Shown here piece by piece: positions 51,504 through 60,102 of a stretch of DNA of 64,000 nucleotides. Position 1 is the stretch's first letter. Each line of letters opens with the position of its first letter. Origin of the DNA: an uncultured Lachnospiraceae bacterium (GTDB lineage Bacteria; Bacillota; Clostridia; Lachnospirales; Lachnospiraceae); NCBI GenBank assembly GCA_949948735.1, contig CATLGV010000019.1, forward strand, positions 1 through 64,000. The letters run 5' to 3'. The position numbers and the translations under genes were made by a program. Under the pieces are notes generated by a model. The model was not told the DNA's origin and made no database searches. It saw nothing but the letters and a program-made list of their open reading frames with translations.

Positions 51504-52835
51504 ATGGCGAAATACACAAAGCAGGATATTATCAGAATGGTGGAGGAAGAGGATGTGGAGTTTATCCGCATGCAGTTTACCGACATTGAGGGCAATTTCA
51601 AAAATGTAGCGATTACGGCAAGCCAGCTTGAAAAGGCGCTGAACAACGACTGTATGTTTGACTGTTCTCTGGTAAGGGGAATGCTGCCCACGGACAATGC
51701 CGATATGTTTCTGTATCCGGATTTGGATACCTTTACCATATTTCCGTGGCGTCCGCAGCAGGGGAAGGTTGCGCGCTTTATCTGCGATGTGTACCGTGCG
51801 GACCGTACGCCCTTTGAGGGAGACAGCCGTTACATACTGCGCAAGGCATTGAAGGAAGCAGGTGAGATGGGGTATGTCTTTGAGGTCGGGCCGGAGTGCG
51901 AGTTCTTTCTCTTTAATGTGGATGAGAACGGCAGGCCGACAACCAACACCCATGAACAGGCGGGGTTTTTTGATATGGGGCCGCTTGACAACGGTGAGAA
52001 TGCCAGAAGGGACATCGTACTGACGCTGGAGGAGATGGGCTTTGTCGTGGAGGGCTCGCATCACGAGAAGGCGCCCTCGCAGCACGAGATCGATTTTAAA
52101 TATGACGAGGCATTGACTACAGCAGACAATATTATGACCTTTAAGCTTGCCGTGAAGACGATTGCCAAGCATCACGGCTTTCACGCGACCTTTATGCCAA
52201 AGCCAAAGAAGGAGTTCTGCGGCTCCGGTATGCATATTAATATGTCCCTGACCCGGGAAGGGAAAAACATATTTTATGACCCTGACGATAAGAACGGGCT
52301 CAGCAGGGACGCGTATTATTTTATGGGCGGGCTGATGAAGCATGTCAAGGGAATCTGTGCGGTAACCAACCCGCTTGTAAATTCCTACAAGCGGCTCCGG
52401 CCCGGCTTTGAGGCGCCGGTATTTATTGGGTGGAGCACGCTCGGTACCAATTCGCTTATCCGGATTCCCAATATCAGGGGGGCGCACACCCGGATCGAGC
52501 TTCGCAGTCCGGACCCTGCGGCCAATCCGTATCTTGCCATAGCCGCCTGCCTGATGGCGGGCCTGGACGGGATTCGCAACAGGATTGAGCCGGCGGCGGA
52601 GATGCGCGACAATATCGCGGTATTCTCCGAGGAGGAGGCAAAAGCCCGCGGTATCCGCAAGCTGCCGACGGATCTGCGCGAGGCGTGCGAGGAGATGAAT
52701 CGGGATCCGCTGCTGCGAAAGCTGCTGGGAGAACGGGTTTTTGAACAGTTTTATGAGGCAAAGCTTTCGGATTGGAAGGAATATGACGCACAGGTGACCG
52801 GCTGGGAAATCGAGTCGTATCTGTATAAGGTTTAG
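51504..52835 (+). CDS. glnA: Glutamine synthetase, type I (443 aa)
   Basis: The GSI-alpha signatures are present: FTDIEGNFKNVAITASQLE, VGPECEFFLFN (metal-binding Glu), SHHEKAPSQHEIDFKY, KEFCGSGMHINMSL (His metal ligand), LRPGFEAPVFIGWS, and RIPNIRGAHTRIELRSPDPAANPY. It condenses ammonia and glutamate to glutamine with ATP. The length of 443 fits the feedback-regulated Firmicutes type, and no adenylylation Tyr motif is expected. Followed 61 bases later by an ANTAR regulator, a recurrent clostridial pair pointing to nitrogen control by antitermination. Confidence 0.97.
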   Translation: MAKYTKQDIIRMVEEEDVEFIRMQFTDIEGNFKNVAITASQLEKALNNDCMFDCSLVRGMLPTDNADMFLYPDLDTFTIFPWRPQQGKVARFICDVYRADRTPFEGDSRYILRKALKEAGEMGYVFEVGPECEFFLFNVDENGRPTTNTHEQAGFFDMGPLDNGENARRDIVLTLEEMGFVVEGSHHEKAPSQHEIDFKYDEALTTADNIMTFKLAVKTIAKHHGFHATFMPKPKKEFCGSGMHINMSLTREGKNIFYDPDDKNGLSRDAYYFMGGLMKHVKGICAVTNPLVNSYKRLRPGFEAPVFIGWSTLGTNSLIRIPNIRGAHTRIELRSPDPAANPYLAIAACLMAGLDGIRNRIEPAAEMRDNIAVFSEEEAKARGIRKLPTDLREACEEMNRDPLLRKLLGERVFEQFYEAKLSDWKEYDAQVTGWEIESYLYKV

Positions 52836-52896
52836 AGGTTCTCCACAGCTGTAGAATACCGTGGGAGCATGGATAACGGGATGTGGGGGGACACCG

Positions 52897-53442
52897 GTGG
52901 CAAATATAATAGTGGCCTTTGCCAGGATAGAAGAAGCCAAAAGCGTCAAAAATATTCTGGTCAAGAATGGAATAAGCGTAACGGCGGTCTGTACCTCCGG
53001 TGTGCAGGCGTTAAGCTATGCGGATGCGTTTCAGGATGGAATTATCATCAGCGGATACCGGCTCACGGATATGCCCTGTATGACCCTGCAGAGCAGCCTT
53101 CCGGCGGGGGTGGAGCTGCTGGTCATGGCGCCGCAGAGAGTGCTGGCGGAAATATCCGGTTCGGGGATTTTGGGGCTTTCCATGCCGTTAAAGGTGCATG
53201 AGCTGGTCAGCACGGTCGATATGATGCTGCAGGCGCTTGCACGGCGCAGAAAGAAGCGGCGGGAGATACCCAAAAGCAGGACGCAGGAGGATGCGGCGGT
53301 GATTTTGCAGGCCAAACGCCTTCTGATGGAGCGGAATAACATGACGGAGGAAGAGGCGCACCGTTACATACAGAAGCACAGCATGGATAACGGGGTAAAT
53401 ATGGTAGAGACGGCACAGATGGTATTGTCCGTAATGCTGTAG
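52897..53442 (+). CDS. ANTAR-domain RNA-binding regulator with pseudo-receiver domain (181 aa)
   Basis: The N-terminal 115 residues keep a receiver-like fold (IIVAFARIEEAKSVKNILVKNGI), but the segment at the phospho-acceptor strand reads GIIISGYRLTD rather than an Asp-bearing LLDxxL, so it is probably not phosphorylated. The C-terminus is an ANTAR three-helix domain (AKRLLMERNNMTEEEAHRYIQKHSMD). ANTAR proteins bind paired hexaloop hairpins and block terminators. Start GTG 52897 follows GGGGGG and gives VANIIVAF, the usual beginning. Next to glnA it may control nitrogen genes. I see no twin-hexaloop target in the glnA leader. Confidence 0.9.
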   Translation: MANIIVAFARIEEAKSVKNILVKNGISVTAVCTSGVQALSYADAFQDGIIISGYRLTDMPCMTLQSSLPAGVELLVMAPQRVLAEISGSGILGLSMPLKVHELVSTVDMMLQALARRRKKRREIPKSRTQEDAAVILQAKRLLMERNNMTEEEAHRYIQKHSMDNGVNMVETAQMVLSVML

Positions 53443-53469
53443 CAGGCGGGACGGCGCAGGAAGGAATAG

Positions 53470-54810
53470 ATGAGTATGAACATCGTTTTATTATCGGGCG
53501 GATCAGGAAAACGGCTGTGGCCGCTGTCAAATGAGGTCAGATCAAAGCAGTTTTTGAAGCTTTTAAACGACGAAGAGGGAAATTATGAATCGATGGTGCA
53601 GCGGGTGTACCGGCAGATTGTATCGGCGGGCATTGACGCGCATATTGTGGTGGCGACCTCTGCGTCCCAGGTGGAGGCAATCCGAGGGCAGCTTCGCAAC
53701 GAGGTCGATATTGTGGTGGAGCCGGAGCGCAGGAATACCTTTCCGGCGATTGTGCTTGCCGCAGCTTATCTGGAATCAAAAAGGGCCATGGATCCGGAGG
53801 AGACGGTGATTGTGCTGCCGGTGGATCCCTATGTGGATGTGGCGTATTTTGAGATTTTCCGGGAAATGGACGCGGAGGTGCAAAAGGGCGAAGCCGATAT
53901 TGTCCTGATGGGCATCGAGCCGTCCTACCCTTCCCAGAAATACGGCTATATTATGCGGGGAGCAGACGGCAAGGTCACAGGCTTTAAGGAAAAGCCAGAC
54001 GAGGCGGAGGCTGCGCGGCTGATCAGGGAGGGCGCGCTCTGGAACGCGGGCGTGTTTGCCTTTAAGCTCCGGTATCTGATGGAAATCACGGACAAGTATG
54101 TGCAGAGCAGAGAGTATTCCTATGTGACGGCGCATTACGGCGATTTAAAGAAGGACAGCTTTGACTACGAGGTAGTGGAGAAGGCGCGGTCGCTTGCCGT
54201 TGTACCCTACAAGGGCGAGTGGAAGGATATCGGCACCTGGAATACGCTTACGGAGGAGATGCGTGAGCAGAGCGTCGGAGACGCCGTTATGGGTGAGGAC
54301 TGCGTAAATACGCATGTCATCAATGAGCTTTCGATTCCGGTGGTGGCGCTTGGCACGCAAAATCTGGTGATTGCGGCGAGCCCCGATGGTATTCTGGTGT
54401 CAGACAAGCATAAGAGCTCTTATATCAAGCCCTATGTCGAGGATATTGCGCAGCGCCCGATGTACGAGGAGCGGCGCTGGGGCGAATATAAGGTTTACGA
54501 TTACAGCCAGTACAAGGACGGGACCAAGTCGCTGACCAAGCATGTGACGGTCCGCGCCGGGATGGCGGACGAGTATCAGCTTCACCGTTACAAGGATGAG
54601 GTGATCACTGTGGTCAACGGAAGCGGGGAGCTTGTCGTTGACGGCTGTCGGATGACGCTTTCGTGCGGCGATACGATTTCAATCCGGCGCGGGCAGAAGC
54701 ATGCCATCCGGGCAATAGAGGATTTGCAGATGATATCCGTGCAGATTGGCGAGGACGTCACAGAGGGGGACGCGGAGGTCTTTGCCTGGGCATGGCAGGG
54801 TGAAAAATAA
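53470..54810 (+). CDS. manC: Mannose-1-phosphate guanylyltransferase / phosphomannose isomerase-like (446 aa)
   Basis: The nucleotidyltransferase domain (1-280) has LLSGGSGKRLWPLSNEVRSK, EPERRNTFPAIVLAA, VLPVDPYVD and GFKEKPDEAEAARL with WNAGVFAF. The C-terminal cupin (about 330-446) reads ERRWGEYKVYDYSQYKDG, HRYKDEVITVVNGSGELVVDG, and IRRGQKHAI, the type II PMI half. It would make GDP-mannose for surface polysaccharides. The QxHxHRxEhW isomerase motif is altered (QLHRYKDEVI), so isomerase activity is doubtful. ATG 53470 or 53476 both suit AAGGA. It starts a run with dapF and the MBOAT genes. Confidence 0.88.
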   Translation: MSMNIVLLSGGSGKRLWPLSNEVRSKQFLKLLNDEEGNYESMVQRVYRQIVSAGIDAHIVVATSASQVEAIRGQLRNEVDIVVEPERRNTFPAIVLAAAYLESKRAMDPEETVIVLPVDPYVDVAYFEIFREMDAEVQKGEADIVLMGIEPSYPSQKYGYIMRGADGKVTGFKEKPDEAEAARLIREGALWNAGVFAFKLRYLMEITDKYVQSREYSYVTAHYGDLKKDSFDYEVVEKARSLAVVPYKGEWKDIGTWNTLTEEMREQSVGDAVMGEDCVNTHVINELSIPVVALGTQNLVIAASPDGILVSDKHKSSYIKPYVEDIAQRPMYEERRWGEYKVYDYSQYKDGTKSLTKHVTVRAGMADEYQLHRYKDEVITVVNGSGELVVDGCRMTLSCGDTISIRRGQKHAIRAIEDLQMISVQIGEDVTEGDAEVFAWAWQGEK

Positions 54811-54848
54811 TTTTTGGGGCGTGAAACGCTTTGGCATGGAGGATGAAG

Positions 54849-55700
54849 ATGAAATTTACGAAAATGCAGGGCTGCGGCAATGATTACATTTATGTAAACG
54901 GCTTTGCGGAGGAGATTGAAGCCGCGCAGAAGCCGGCGCTTGTACGGCGGCTGAGCGACAGGCATTTCGGAATCGGCGGCGACGGGGTTATCTTTATTAA
55001 TCCGGGAAAAGCCGCGGAGTTTGAGATGGAGATGTACAACGCGGACGGAAGCCGCGCACAGATGTGCGGAAATGGTATCCGCTGTGTGGCAAAATATGTT
55101 TACGACAACGGACTTACGGACAGGACCCGGATTACGATTGAGAGCTTCGGACAGGTCAAATATCTTGATTTGACGCCGGGCGCGGACGGAAAGGTTTCCC
55201 TGGTCAGGGTGAATATGGGCGCGCCCATTCTGGAAGCGGCGCAGGTGCCGGTGGTTTCCGCGAATGCGCAGGCGGTTGACGAGGAGATTACGGTGGGCGG
55301 CGTCGTTTACCGGATGACCTGTGTTTCCATGGGAAATCCGCATGCAGTGGTATTTGTAAAGGATACGGATGATTTGCGGGATTTTGCGATAGAAGAAATC
55401 GGGCCGCGCTTCGAGTGCCACGAGCGGTTCCCGGAGCGGGTCAACACAGAATTTGTCCGAATCATTGACGAAAGCCGCGTCCAGATGCGCGTGTGGGAGC
55501 GCGGAACGGGGGAAACCCTTGCCTGCGGTACGGGCTGCTGCGCTACAGTCGTGGCCTGCGTGCTCAACGGCCTGACGGCGGATCGGATTGTGGTGGAGCT
55601 TCTGGGCGGCGAGCTTGAATGCGAGTGGGACAGGGCAAAGAACACGGTCTATATGACGGGGCCTGCGGAAACTGTTTTTGAAGGGAGCGTGGAGGTCTGA
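54849..55700 (+). CDS. dapF: Diaminopimelate epimerase (283 aa)
   Basis: The two active-site cysteines are present: Cys73 in QMCGNGIRC and Cys226 in LACGTGCCATV. Start MKFTKMQGCGNDYIYVN is the typical DapF N-terminus with the substrate loop. It converts LL- to meso-diaminopimelate for lysine and peptidoglycan synthesis. ATG 54849 follows GGAGG at 6 bases. It lies between manC and MBOAT, one base from the latter, an unusual link between a peptidoglycan precursor enzyme and polysaccharide modification genes. Confidence 0.95.
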   Translation: MKFTKMQGCGNDYIYVNGFAEEIEAAQKPALVRRLSDRHFGIGGDGVIFINPGKAAEFEMEMYNADGSRAQMCGNGIRCVAKYVYDNGLTDRTRITIESFGQVKYLDLTPGADGKVSLVRVNMGAPILEAAQVPVVSANAQAVDEEITVGGVVYRMTCVSMGNPHAVVFVKDTDDLRDFAIEEIGPRFECHERFPERVNTEFVRIIDESRVQMRVWERGTGETLACGTGCCATVVACVLNGLTADRIVVELLGGELECEWDRAKNTVYMTGPAETVFEGSVEV

Positions 55701-55701
55701 T

Positions 55702-57111
55702 ATGCTTTTCCCAAGTGAAGTCTTTTTATTTGTATTTTTACCGATTGTGCTGGTGGTCTATTATGCTTTTTTGAGAAAGACGCGGATAGCAAAGAACATT
55801 TTTCTGCTGGCGGCGAGCTTGTTTTTTTACGCATGGGGAGAGCCGTCCTATGTGTTTTTGATGATTGGCTCGATTTTGTTCAACTGGCTGTTCGGTATTC
55901 TGGTGGAGCTGTTCCGGAATCGGCGCGTCCTGGCAAAGCTGATGATCGCGCTGATGGTCATTGGCAATCTGGCGGTTCTTGGCTGGTTTAAGTACAGTGA
56001 GTTTACGGTGCTGCAGATCAACCGCTTTCTGCATACGCAGATACCGGTGCCGGTGGTAGCGCTTCCGATAGGGATTTCATTCTTCACCTTTCAGGCAATG
56101 TCGTATGTCATCGACGTGTACAGGCAGCGCGGCAAGGTGCAGTACAATCCGCTGCAGGTGGGGCTTTATGTGTCGCTGTTTCCGCAGCTGATTGCGGGGC
56201 CGATTGTCCGGTATGAGACTGTGGCGGAGCAGATTGAGCACCGGGTGGAAAACTTTAAGGATTTTTCCGCGGGCGTCACCCGGTTCTGCGTCGGACTTGG
56301 CAAAAAGGTGCTGATTGCCAACAATATGGCGGTGGTTGCGGACAACGCGTTCGGCCTTATCATAAACGGGGAGTTTCAGGCCTCTATGGGGATGGCATGG
56401 CTGGGCGCGATTGCGTATACCTTCCAGATATTTTTTGACTTCTCGGGGTACTCCGATATGGCAATCGGGCTGGGGCAGATGTTTGGCTTCCATTTTGAAG
56501 AGAACTTCAATTATCCGTATATTTCGAGGACGGTTTCGGAGTTTTGGAGAAGATGGCATATGTCCATGCAGACATGGTTTCGCGATTACCTGTATTTCCC
56601 GCTCGGGGGCAGCAGGGTGTCCACGCCCAGGCTGATTTTCAACCTCTTTGTGGTATGGCTGTGCACCGGTATGTGGCACGGCGCGAACTGGACGTTTATC
56701 GCGTGGGGACTGATGTACTTTGTTATTCTGACGTTTGAGCGGCTGACAGGCCTGAACCGCAAAAGCTATTGGTGGGGACACCTGTATACGATGGTGCTGG
56801 TCATCATTGGCTGGGTTATCTTCCGTTCTACCGGAATGGGCAATGCGTTCCTGTATATTAAGGCAATGTTCGGCGTTGGCGCAAAGGGGCTTATGGACAA
56901 GGCGGTGTGGGCATATATCGCGCAGAACTGGATATACTTTGTATTTGCAATTATTGGCTGCGCGCCGATTGTACCCGCGATTGACCGGCGGCTGAAGGAG
57001 AGCCGGCTCTGGCAGACGGTATACGCCGCGGGTGTGGTGGTATGTCTTTTCGTGAGCGTTTCCTTTATCAGCAATAACGCGTACAACCCATTCATTTACT
57101 TCAACTTTTAG
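55702..57111 (+). CDS. MBOAT-family O-acyltransferase, AlgI/DltB-like (469 aa)
   Basis: About 10 to 11 membrane helices; the MBOAT catalytic His is in CTGMWHGANWTFIAWG, and the YFDFSGYSDMAIGLGQMFGF-like region (FFDFSGYSDMAIG) and FNYPYISRTVSEFWRRWHMSM are the conserved AlgI motifs. It moves acyl, usually acetyl, groups across the membrane to acceptors such as alginate-type polysaccharides or teichoic acids. ATG 55702 follows GGAGG at 6 bases, one base after dapF stop. The next gene is its extracytoplasmic SGNH partner. Confidence 0.93.
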   Translation: MLFPSEVFLFVFLPIVLVVYYAFLRKTRIAKNIFLLAASLFFYAWGEPSYVFLMIGSILFNWLFGILVELFRNRRVLAKLMIALMVIGNLAVLGWFKYSEFTVLQINRFLHTQIPVPVVALPIGISFFTFQAMSYVIDVYRQRGKVQYNPLQVGLYVSLFPQLIAGPIVRYETVAEQIEHRVENFKDFSAGVTRFCVGLGKKVLIANNMAVVADNAFGLIINGEFQASMGMAWLGAIAYTFQIFFDFSGYSDMAIGLGQMFGFHFEENFNYPYISRTVSEFWRRWHMSMQTWFRDYLYFPLGGSRVSTPRLIFNLFVVWLCTGMWHGANWTFIAWGLMYFVILTFERLTGLNRKSYWWGHLYTMVLVIIGWVIFRSTGMGNAFLYIKAMFGVGAKGLMDKAVWAYIAQNWIYFVFAIIGCAPIVPAIDRRLKESRLWQTVYAAGVVVCLFVSVSFISNNAYNPFIYFNF

Positions 57112-57137
57112 GGTAGGCGCCAGGACGGAGGTTATCG

Positions 57138-58256
57138 ATGAAAAACAGGGATAAGTGGATCACAATCGTTTTTCTTATTTTTATATTGAGCATTCCTGCG
57201 ATTACGGTTGTGCGGAATGTTTTCGGGCCGGCGCAGGGGCAGGAGCAGCTTACCGACGAGGAGCAGGCCATACTGGAAAATAACGGGGCGCTTGGCAATG
57301 AGAGCGGCGGCAGAAAGCCGGAGGATGCGGCGTCCTCGGAACAGCAGCCGGCGTTTGTCCGGATGCAGGGGCGGATTAACACATTTATTGAAGGGCTTTT
57401 TGGGCGTACGCGCCTGATTGCCTTTAATACGGGGCTGACCTCGCTGCTGACGGGCGGCACATATATCGAATCAACCCAGACGCTGCTCGGGAAGAACGAT
57501 ATGTTCTTCTACAAGACGGAGCTGGACGGGCATCCTATATGGGATTACATGGGGATTAATCACTTTACCGAGCAGGAGCTTGCGGCGATTGCGGCGAATC
57601 TGATCGCGACGCGGGAATATTTGGAGGAAATGGGCATTGAGTTCTATATGATGTGTATGCCCAACAAGGAGATAGTCTATGAGGAGTATATGCCGGACAC
57701 GATTGCACGGGTGGAAGAGGTTTCGCGCGGGGAGCAGCTTGCGGCATATCTGAATAAAAATACCGATCTTGTCTTTGTCTACCCGAAGAATGCGCTGCTT
57801 GCGGCGAAGGAGGAGACACCGGTCTATTATTCGACCGATACGCACTGCAATCAGAAGGGATCCTTTGTGAGTATGCAGGAGCTGTTTGCGGCCGCGTACG
57901 GCACGAAGGCGGCGCTGGATTCGGTGAGCTTCCGCACGGACGCGACGGACTATTCGGGAGATTTGGTCGCGATGGCGGGACTGACCGGGAAATACAGCAT
58001 TGATACGGTCTTTGTGTTCGAAACGGAGTCGGCGGATCCCGCGCAGTACCACGATCAGGTGCTGCTCTTTGTGGGTGATTCCTTTGGCGGCTTCCTCTCG
58101 GCGGTTTCCAAGGGCTATTACAGGGAAGTGCACTGGGTGTATTCGACGAATTTCAAGCACAGTATGTATGAGGAATACCAGCCGGACGTCGTCATTTGGG
58201 AATGGGCGGAGCGGTACTGTGAAGAGTTCGCAAAGCCGATATTGATCACGAAATAA
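57138..58256 (+). CDS. DHHW-family extracytoplasmic protein, AlgJ/AlgX-like acetylation partner (372 aa)
   Basis: A membrane helix (about 7-28, WITIVFLIFILSIPAITVV) anchors the protein outside the cell. The body is SGNH-hydrolase-like: YYSTDTHCNQKGSFVSMQEL is the DHHW/DTH motif and LLFVGDSFGGFLS is a GDSx-type Ser block. Such proteins accept acyl groups from an MBOAT partner and pass them to a polysaccharide. Directly downstream (26 bases) of the MBOAT gene, matching AlgI-AlgJ/X pairing. The substrate would be a GDP-mannose-derived or other surface glycan. Confidence 0.88.
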   Translation: MKNRDKWITIVFLIFILSIPAITVVRNVFGPAQGQEQLTDEEQAILENNGALGNESGGRKPEDAASSEQQPAFVRMQGRINTFIEGLFGRTRLIAFNTGLTSLLTGGTYIESTQTLLGKNDMFFYKTELDGHPIWDYMGINHFTEQELAAIAANLIATREYLEEMGIEFYMMCMPNKEIVYEEYMPDTIARVEEVSRGEQLAAYLNKNTDLVFVYPKNALLAAKEETPVYYSTDTHCNQKGSFVSMQELFAAAYGTKAALDSVSFRTDATDYSGDLVAMAGLTGKYSIDTVFVFETESADPAQYHDQVLLFVGDSFGGFLSAVSKGYYREVHWVYSTNFKHSMYEEYQPDVVIWEWAERYCEEFAKPILITK

Positions 58257-58304
58257 GGCATTATCCGCCGGGAGGAGCCGTTCTTTATCCTGGCGTTACA
58301 GGAG

Positions 58305-58330
58305 GGTGCAGGCTGTAGCAGGCCTGCACC
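58305..58330. terminator. Hairpin after the DHHW gene
   Basis: GGTGCAGGC (58305-58313) pairs perfectly with GCCTGCACC (58322-58330). The T tract is absent, so termination is only possible; the region 58257-58483 otherwise shows no clear promoter. Confidence 0.45.
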
Positions 58331-58483
58331 TGTGTTGTATGGGGGAATGCCGGCCGGGGATTTCTTTATAAATATTGCGGAAAGTCCAACAAAAATACAG
58401 AGGTGAAACCGTATCTAAGGAAGCACAGATTAAATCAATCAGCGTTTCCTCATAGGAGAATGGGTTACCGGAAAGGAGAGTCT

Positions 58484-59017
58484 GTGGAGGAAGCACGTTT
58501 TAATGAATGCATGCGGCGTATGCGGACAGGAGACAAGACGGCGCTGCACGAGATATATGAGGCATACATCGGGTATATTTATCCGATTATTCTGAATCAG
58601 GTACGCAATCCGCAGGATGCGGAGGATGTTACCAGCGAATTCTTCATAAAGCTGTGGCGTCTTGCGGATACATATAAGGAGGGAAACGGCCATAAGGCGT
58701 GGCTTGCCGCGATAGCAAGGAATATGGCGGTCGACCTTTTGCGAAAGAACCGCAGGGAGATTTTGACGGATGACTTTGCGGCTGCCGCCCTTGAGCCCTC
58801 GGCCAGAGAGAATACGGAGGAACAGGTCTTGTCGGACATGAGCCTGAAGGAAGCCCTGCAAAAGCTTAAGCCGGAGGAGCGGGAAATTGTCCATTTGAAA
58901 ATTATGGGTGAAATCACCTTCCGCGAAATCGCGGATATGCTGAAGCTGCCGATGGGAACCGTGACATGGCGGTATCAAAGCGCGATAAAAAAGTTGAGGA
59001 GGTACGGGTATGAGTAA
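58484..59017 (+). CDS. ECF-type RNA polymerase sigma factor (177 aa)
   Basis: Sigma region 2 (EIYEAYIGYIYPIILNQVRNPQDAEDVTSEFFIKLW) and region 4 (LKPEEREIVHLKIMGEITFREIADMLKLPMGTVTWRY) are joined by a short linker, giving the two-domain ECF layout. GTG 58484 is chosen because AGGAG lies 5 bases upstream; ATG 58460 lacks a site at working distance. Its stop overlaps the start of the next gene by 8 bases. The partner is the single-span protein, probably the anti-sigma factor, and the likely target unit includes the vWA lipoprotein. Confidence 0.92.
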   Translation: MEEARFNECMRRMRTGDKTALHEIYEAYIGYIYPIILNQVRNPQDAEDVTSEFFIKLWRLADTYKEGNGHKAWLAAIARNMAVDLLRKNRREILTDDFAAAALEPSARENTEEQVLSDMSLKEALQKLKPEEREIVHLKIMGEITFREIADMLKLPMGTVTWRYQSAIKKLRRYGYE

Positions 59018-59894
59018 ACGATTGGAAAATGAATATAAAACGCTTATGAATAATAACGTACCGGATTTGTGGGCAAGAATAGAGAGCGGCCTGGATCCGA
59101 AGGAAGGCGCGCCGAAACAGACCGGGCAGGACGATTTTTTCCGGACGCTGGATATGGCAGCAGGACAGCCGGGGAAGCGCCGGCGCAGAATTCGCTATCG
59201 GATTTGGGGAACGGCAGCGGCGGCCTGCATATGCGCCCTGGTGGCAATTCCGGCGTGGCTGATGCACAGCACGAAGAAAGCGGAACATAATTCTGCCGCA
59301 GATTATTCCGTCGCAGAAAATTCTGCCGCGGATACTGGCGCCGCGGATACTACCTCTGCAAAGAGCGCAGATACCGCGGCCTTGGAGGAAGGATTTACGG
59401 GCGGCGATGCCTCGGATATTCAAGCAGCTCCGAACAACGCTGCCACGGAAAACGGACTGATGTACAGCGCATCCGATACGACGTGCGAGGCAGCGGCGGC
59501 CGAGCCGGAAGAATCCGCGCGTGGAGACGCCTCAAGCGGATCCGTTTCGACACAAAAGAATGCGGATCAGGACAGTATCACGGAGGATGCCACCGTCAAG
59601 CAGGAGGCGCTCGAGGAAGCGGCAGCGGCGGAGAGCGCCGGCATTTCGGATTTTGCCGGAGAGGAGATGACAGCGGACGTTACGATACGCAGTATTGAGG
59701 CGTCTTCGCAGCAGGTAATCTATACCGCGCGCGTGGAGGCGGCCGTGGACGAGGCGCTTGTCGGCACGGAGATTGAAATATATGCCGGCGCAGATACGCA
59801 GGAGAGGCTTGAAAAGGGCATCCAATACCGGCTGGAGCTGATTCGTGCCGCGCAGGAGGACGGAAAAATAATTTTTTACCAGAAAACACCATAA
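59010..59894 (+). CDS. Single-span anti-sigma-factor-like protein (294 aa)
   Basis: The cytoplasmic N-terminal 70 residues include LENEYKTLMNNNVPDLWARIESGL, typical of Firmicutes anti-sigma N-termini. One membrane helix lies at about 71-89 (WGTAAAACICALVAIPAWLM). A roughly 120-residue Ala/Ser/Asp/Glu-rich low-complexity stretch leads to a small beta-rich domain (VTIRSIEASSQQVIYTARVEAAV). It overlaps the ECF sigma gene by 8 bases (GAGGAGG upstream), so it is co-translated with it. It should hold the sigma factor at the membrane and sense envelope stress. The zinc-binding HxxxCxxC of ZAS proteins is absent. Confidence 0.8.
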   Translation: MSKRLENEYKTLMNNNVPDLWARIESGLDPKEGAPKQTGQDDFFRTLDMAAGQPGKRRRRIRYRIWGTAAAACICALVAIPAWLMHSTKKAEHNSAADYSVAENSAADTGAADTTSAKSADTAALEEGFTGGDASDIQAAPNNAATENGLMYSASDTTCEAAAAEPEESARGDASSGSVSTQKNADQDSITEDATVKQEALEEAAAAESAGISDFAGEEMTADVTIRSIEASSQQVIYTARVEAAVDEALVGTEIEIYAGADTQERLEKGIQYRLELIRAAQEDGKIIFYQKTP

Positions 59895-59919
59895 AAAAGC
59901 AGGGGACCATCCGTATAGA

Positions 59920-59980
59920 GCATGAAGAGCATTACTAAGGCGCTAAAGGACAGCGCCTAAGAAATGCTAAAGCTTCATGC
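59920..59980 (+). repeat. Three-tier hairpin with a 12-codon ORF, copy 1
   Basis: GCATGAAG pairs with CTTCATGC (59920-59927 / 59973-59980), AGCATT with AATGCT (59928-59933 / 59963-59968) and GGCGCT with AGCGCC (59939-59944 / 59952-59957). ATG 59922 begins an ORF MKSITKALKDSA ending at TAA 59958-59960. Another 9-bp hairpin, GAAGAACGC/GCGTTCTTC, follows at 59983-60008. Confidence 0.6.
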
Positions 59981-60043
59981 CGGAAGAACGCAAAAGGCAG
60001 CGTTCTTCGCGAAGCATATGAGCTGAGGAGCACTATGTCTCAT

Positions 60044-60079
60044 GCATGAAGAGCATTACGAAGGCGCTAAAGGACAGCG
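60044..60079 (+). repeat. Left-arm duplicate of the hairpin, fused in frame to the vWA gene, copy 2
   Basis: 36 bases match copy 1 (59920-59955) with a single difference (T to G). The right arm is missing. ATG 60046 within it reads MKSITKALKDSEAF and stays in frame with the vWA gene, while a four-codon ORF MSHA (60035-60049) overlaps it. Confidence 0.6.
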
Positions 60080-60102
60080 AGGCTTTCAGGGAAAGGGATG
60101 GG

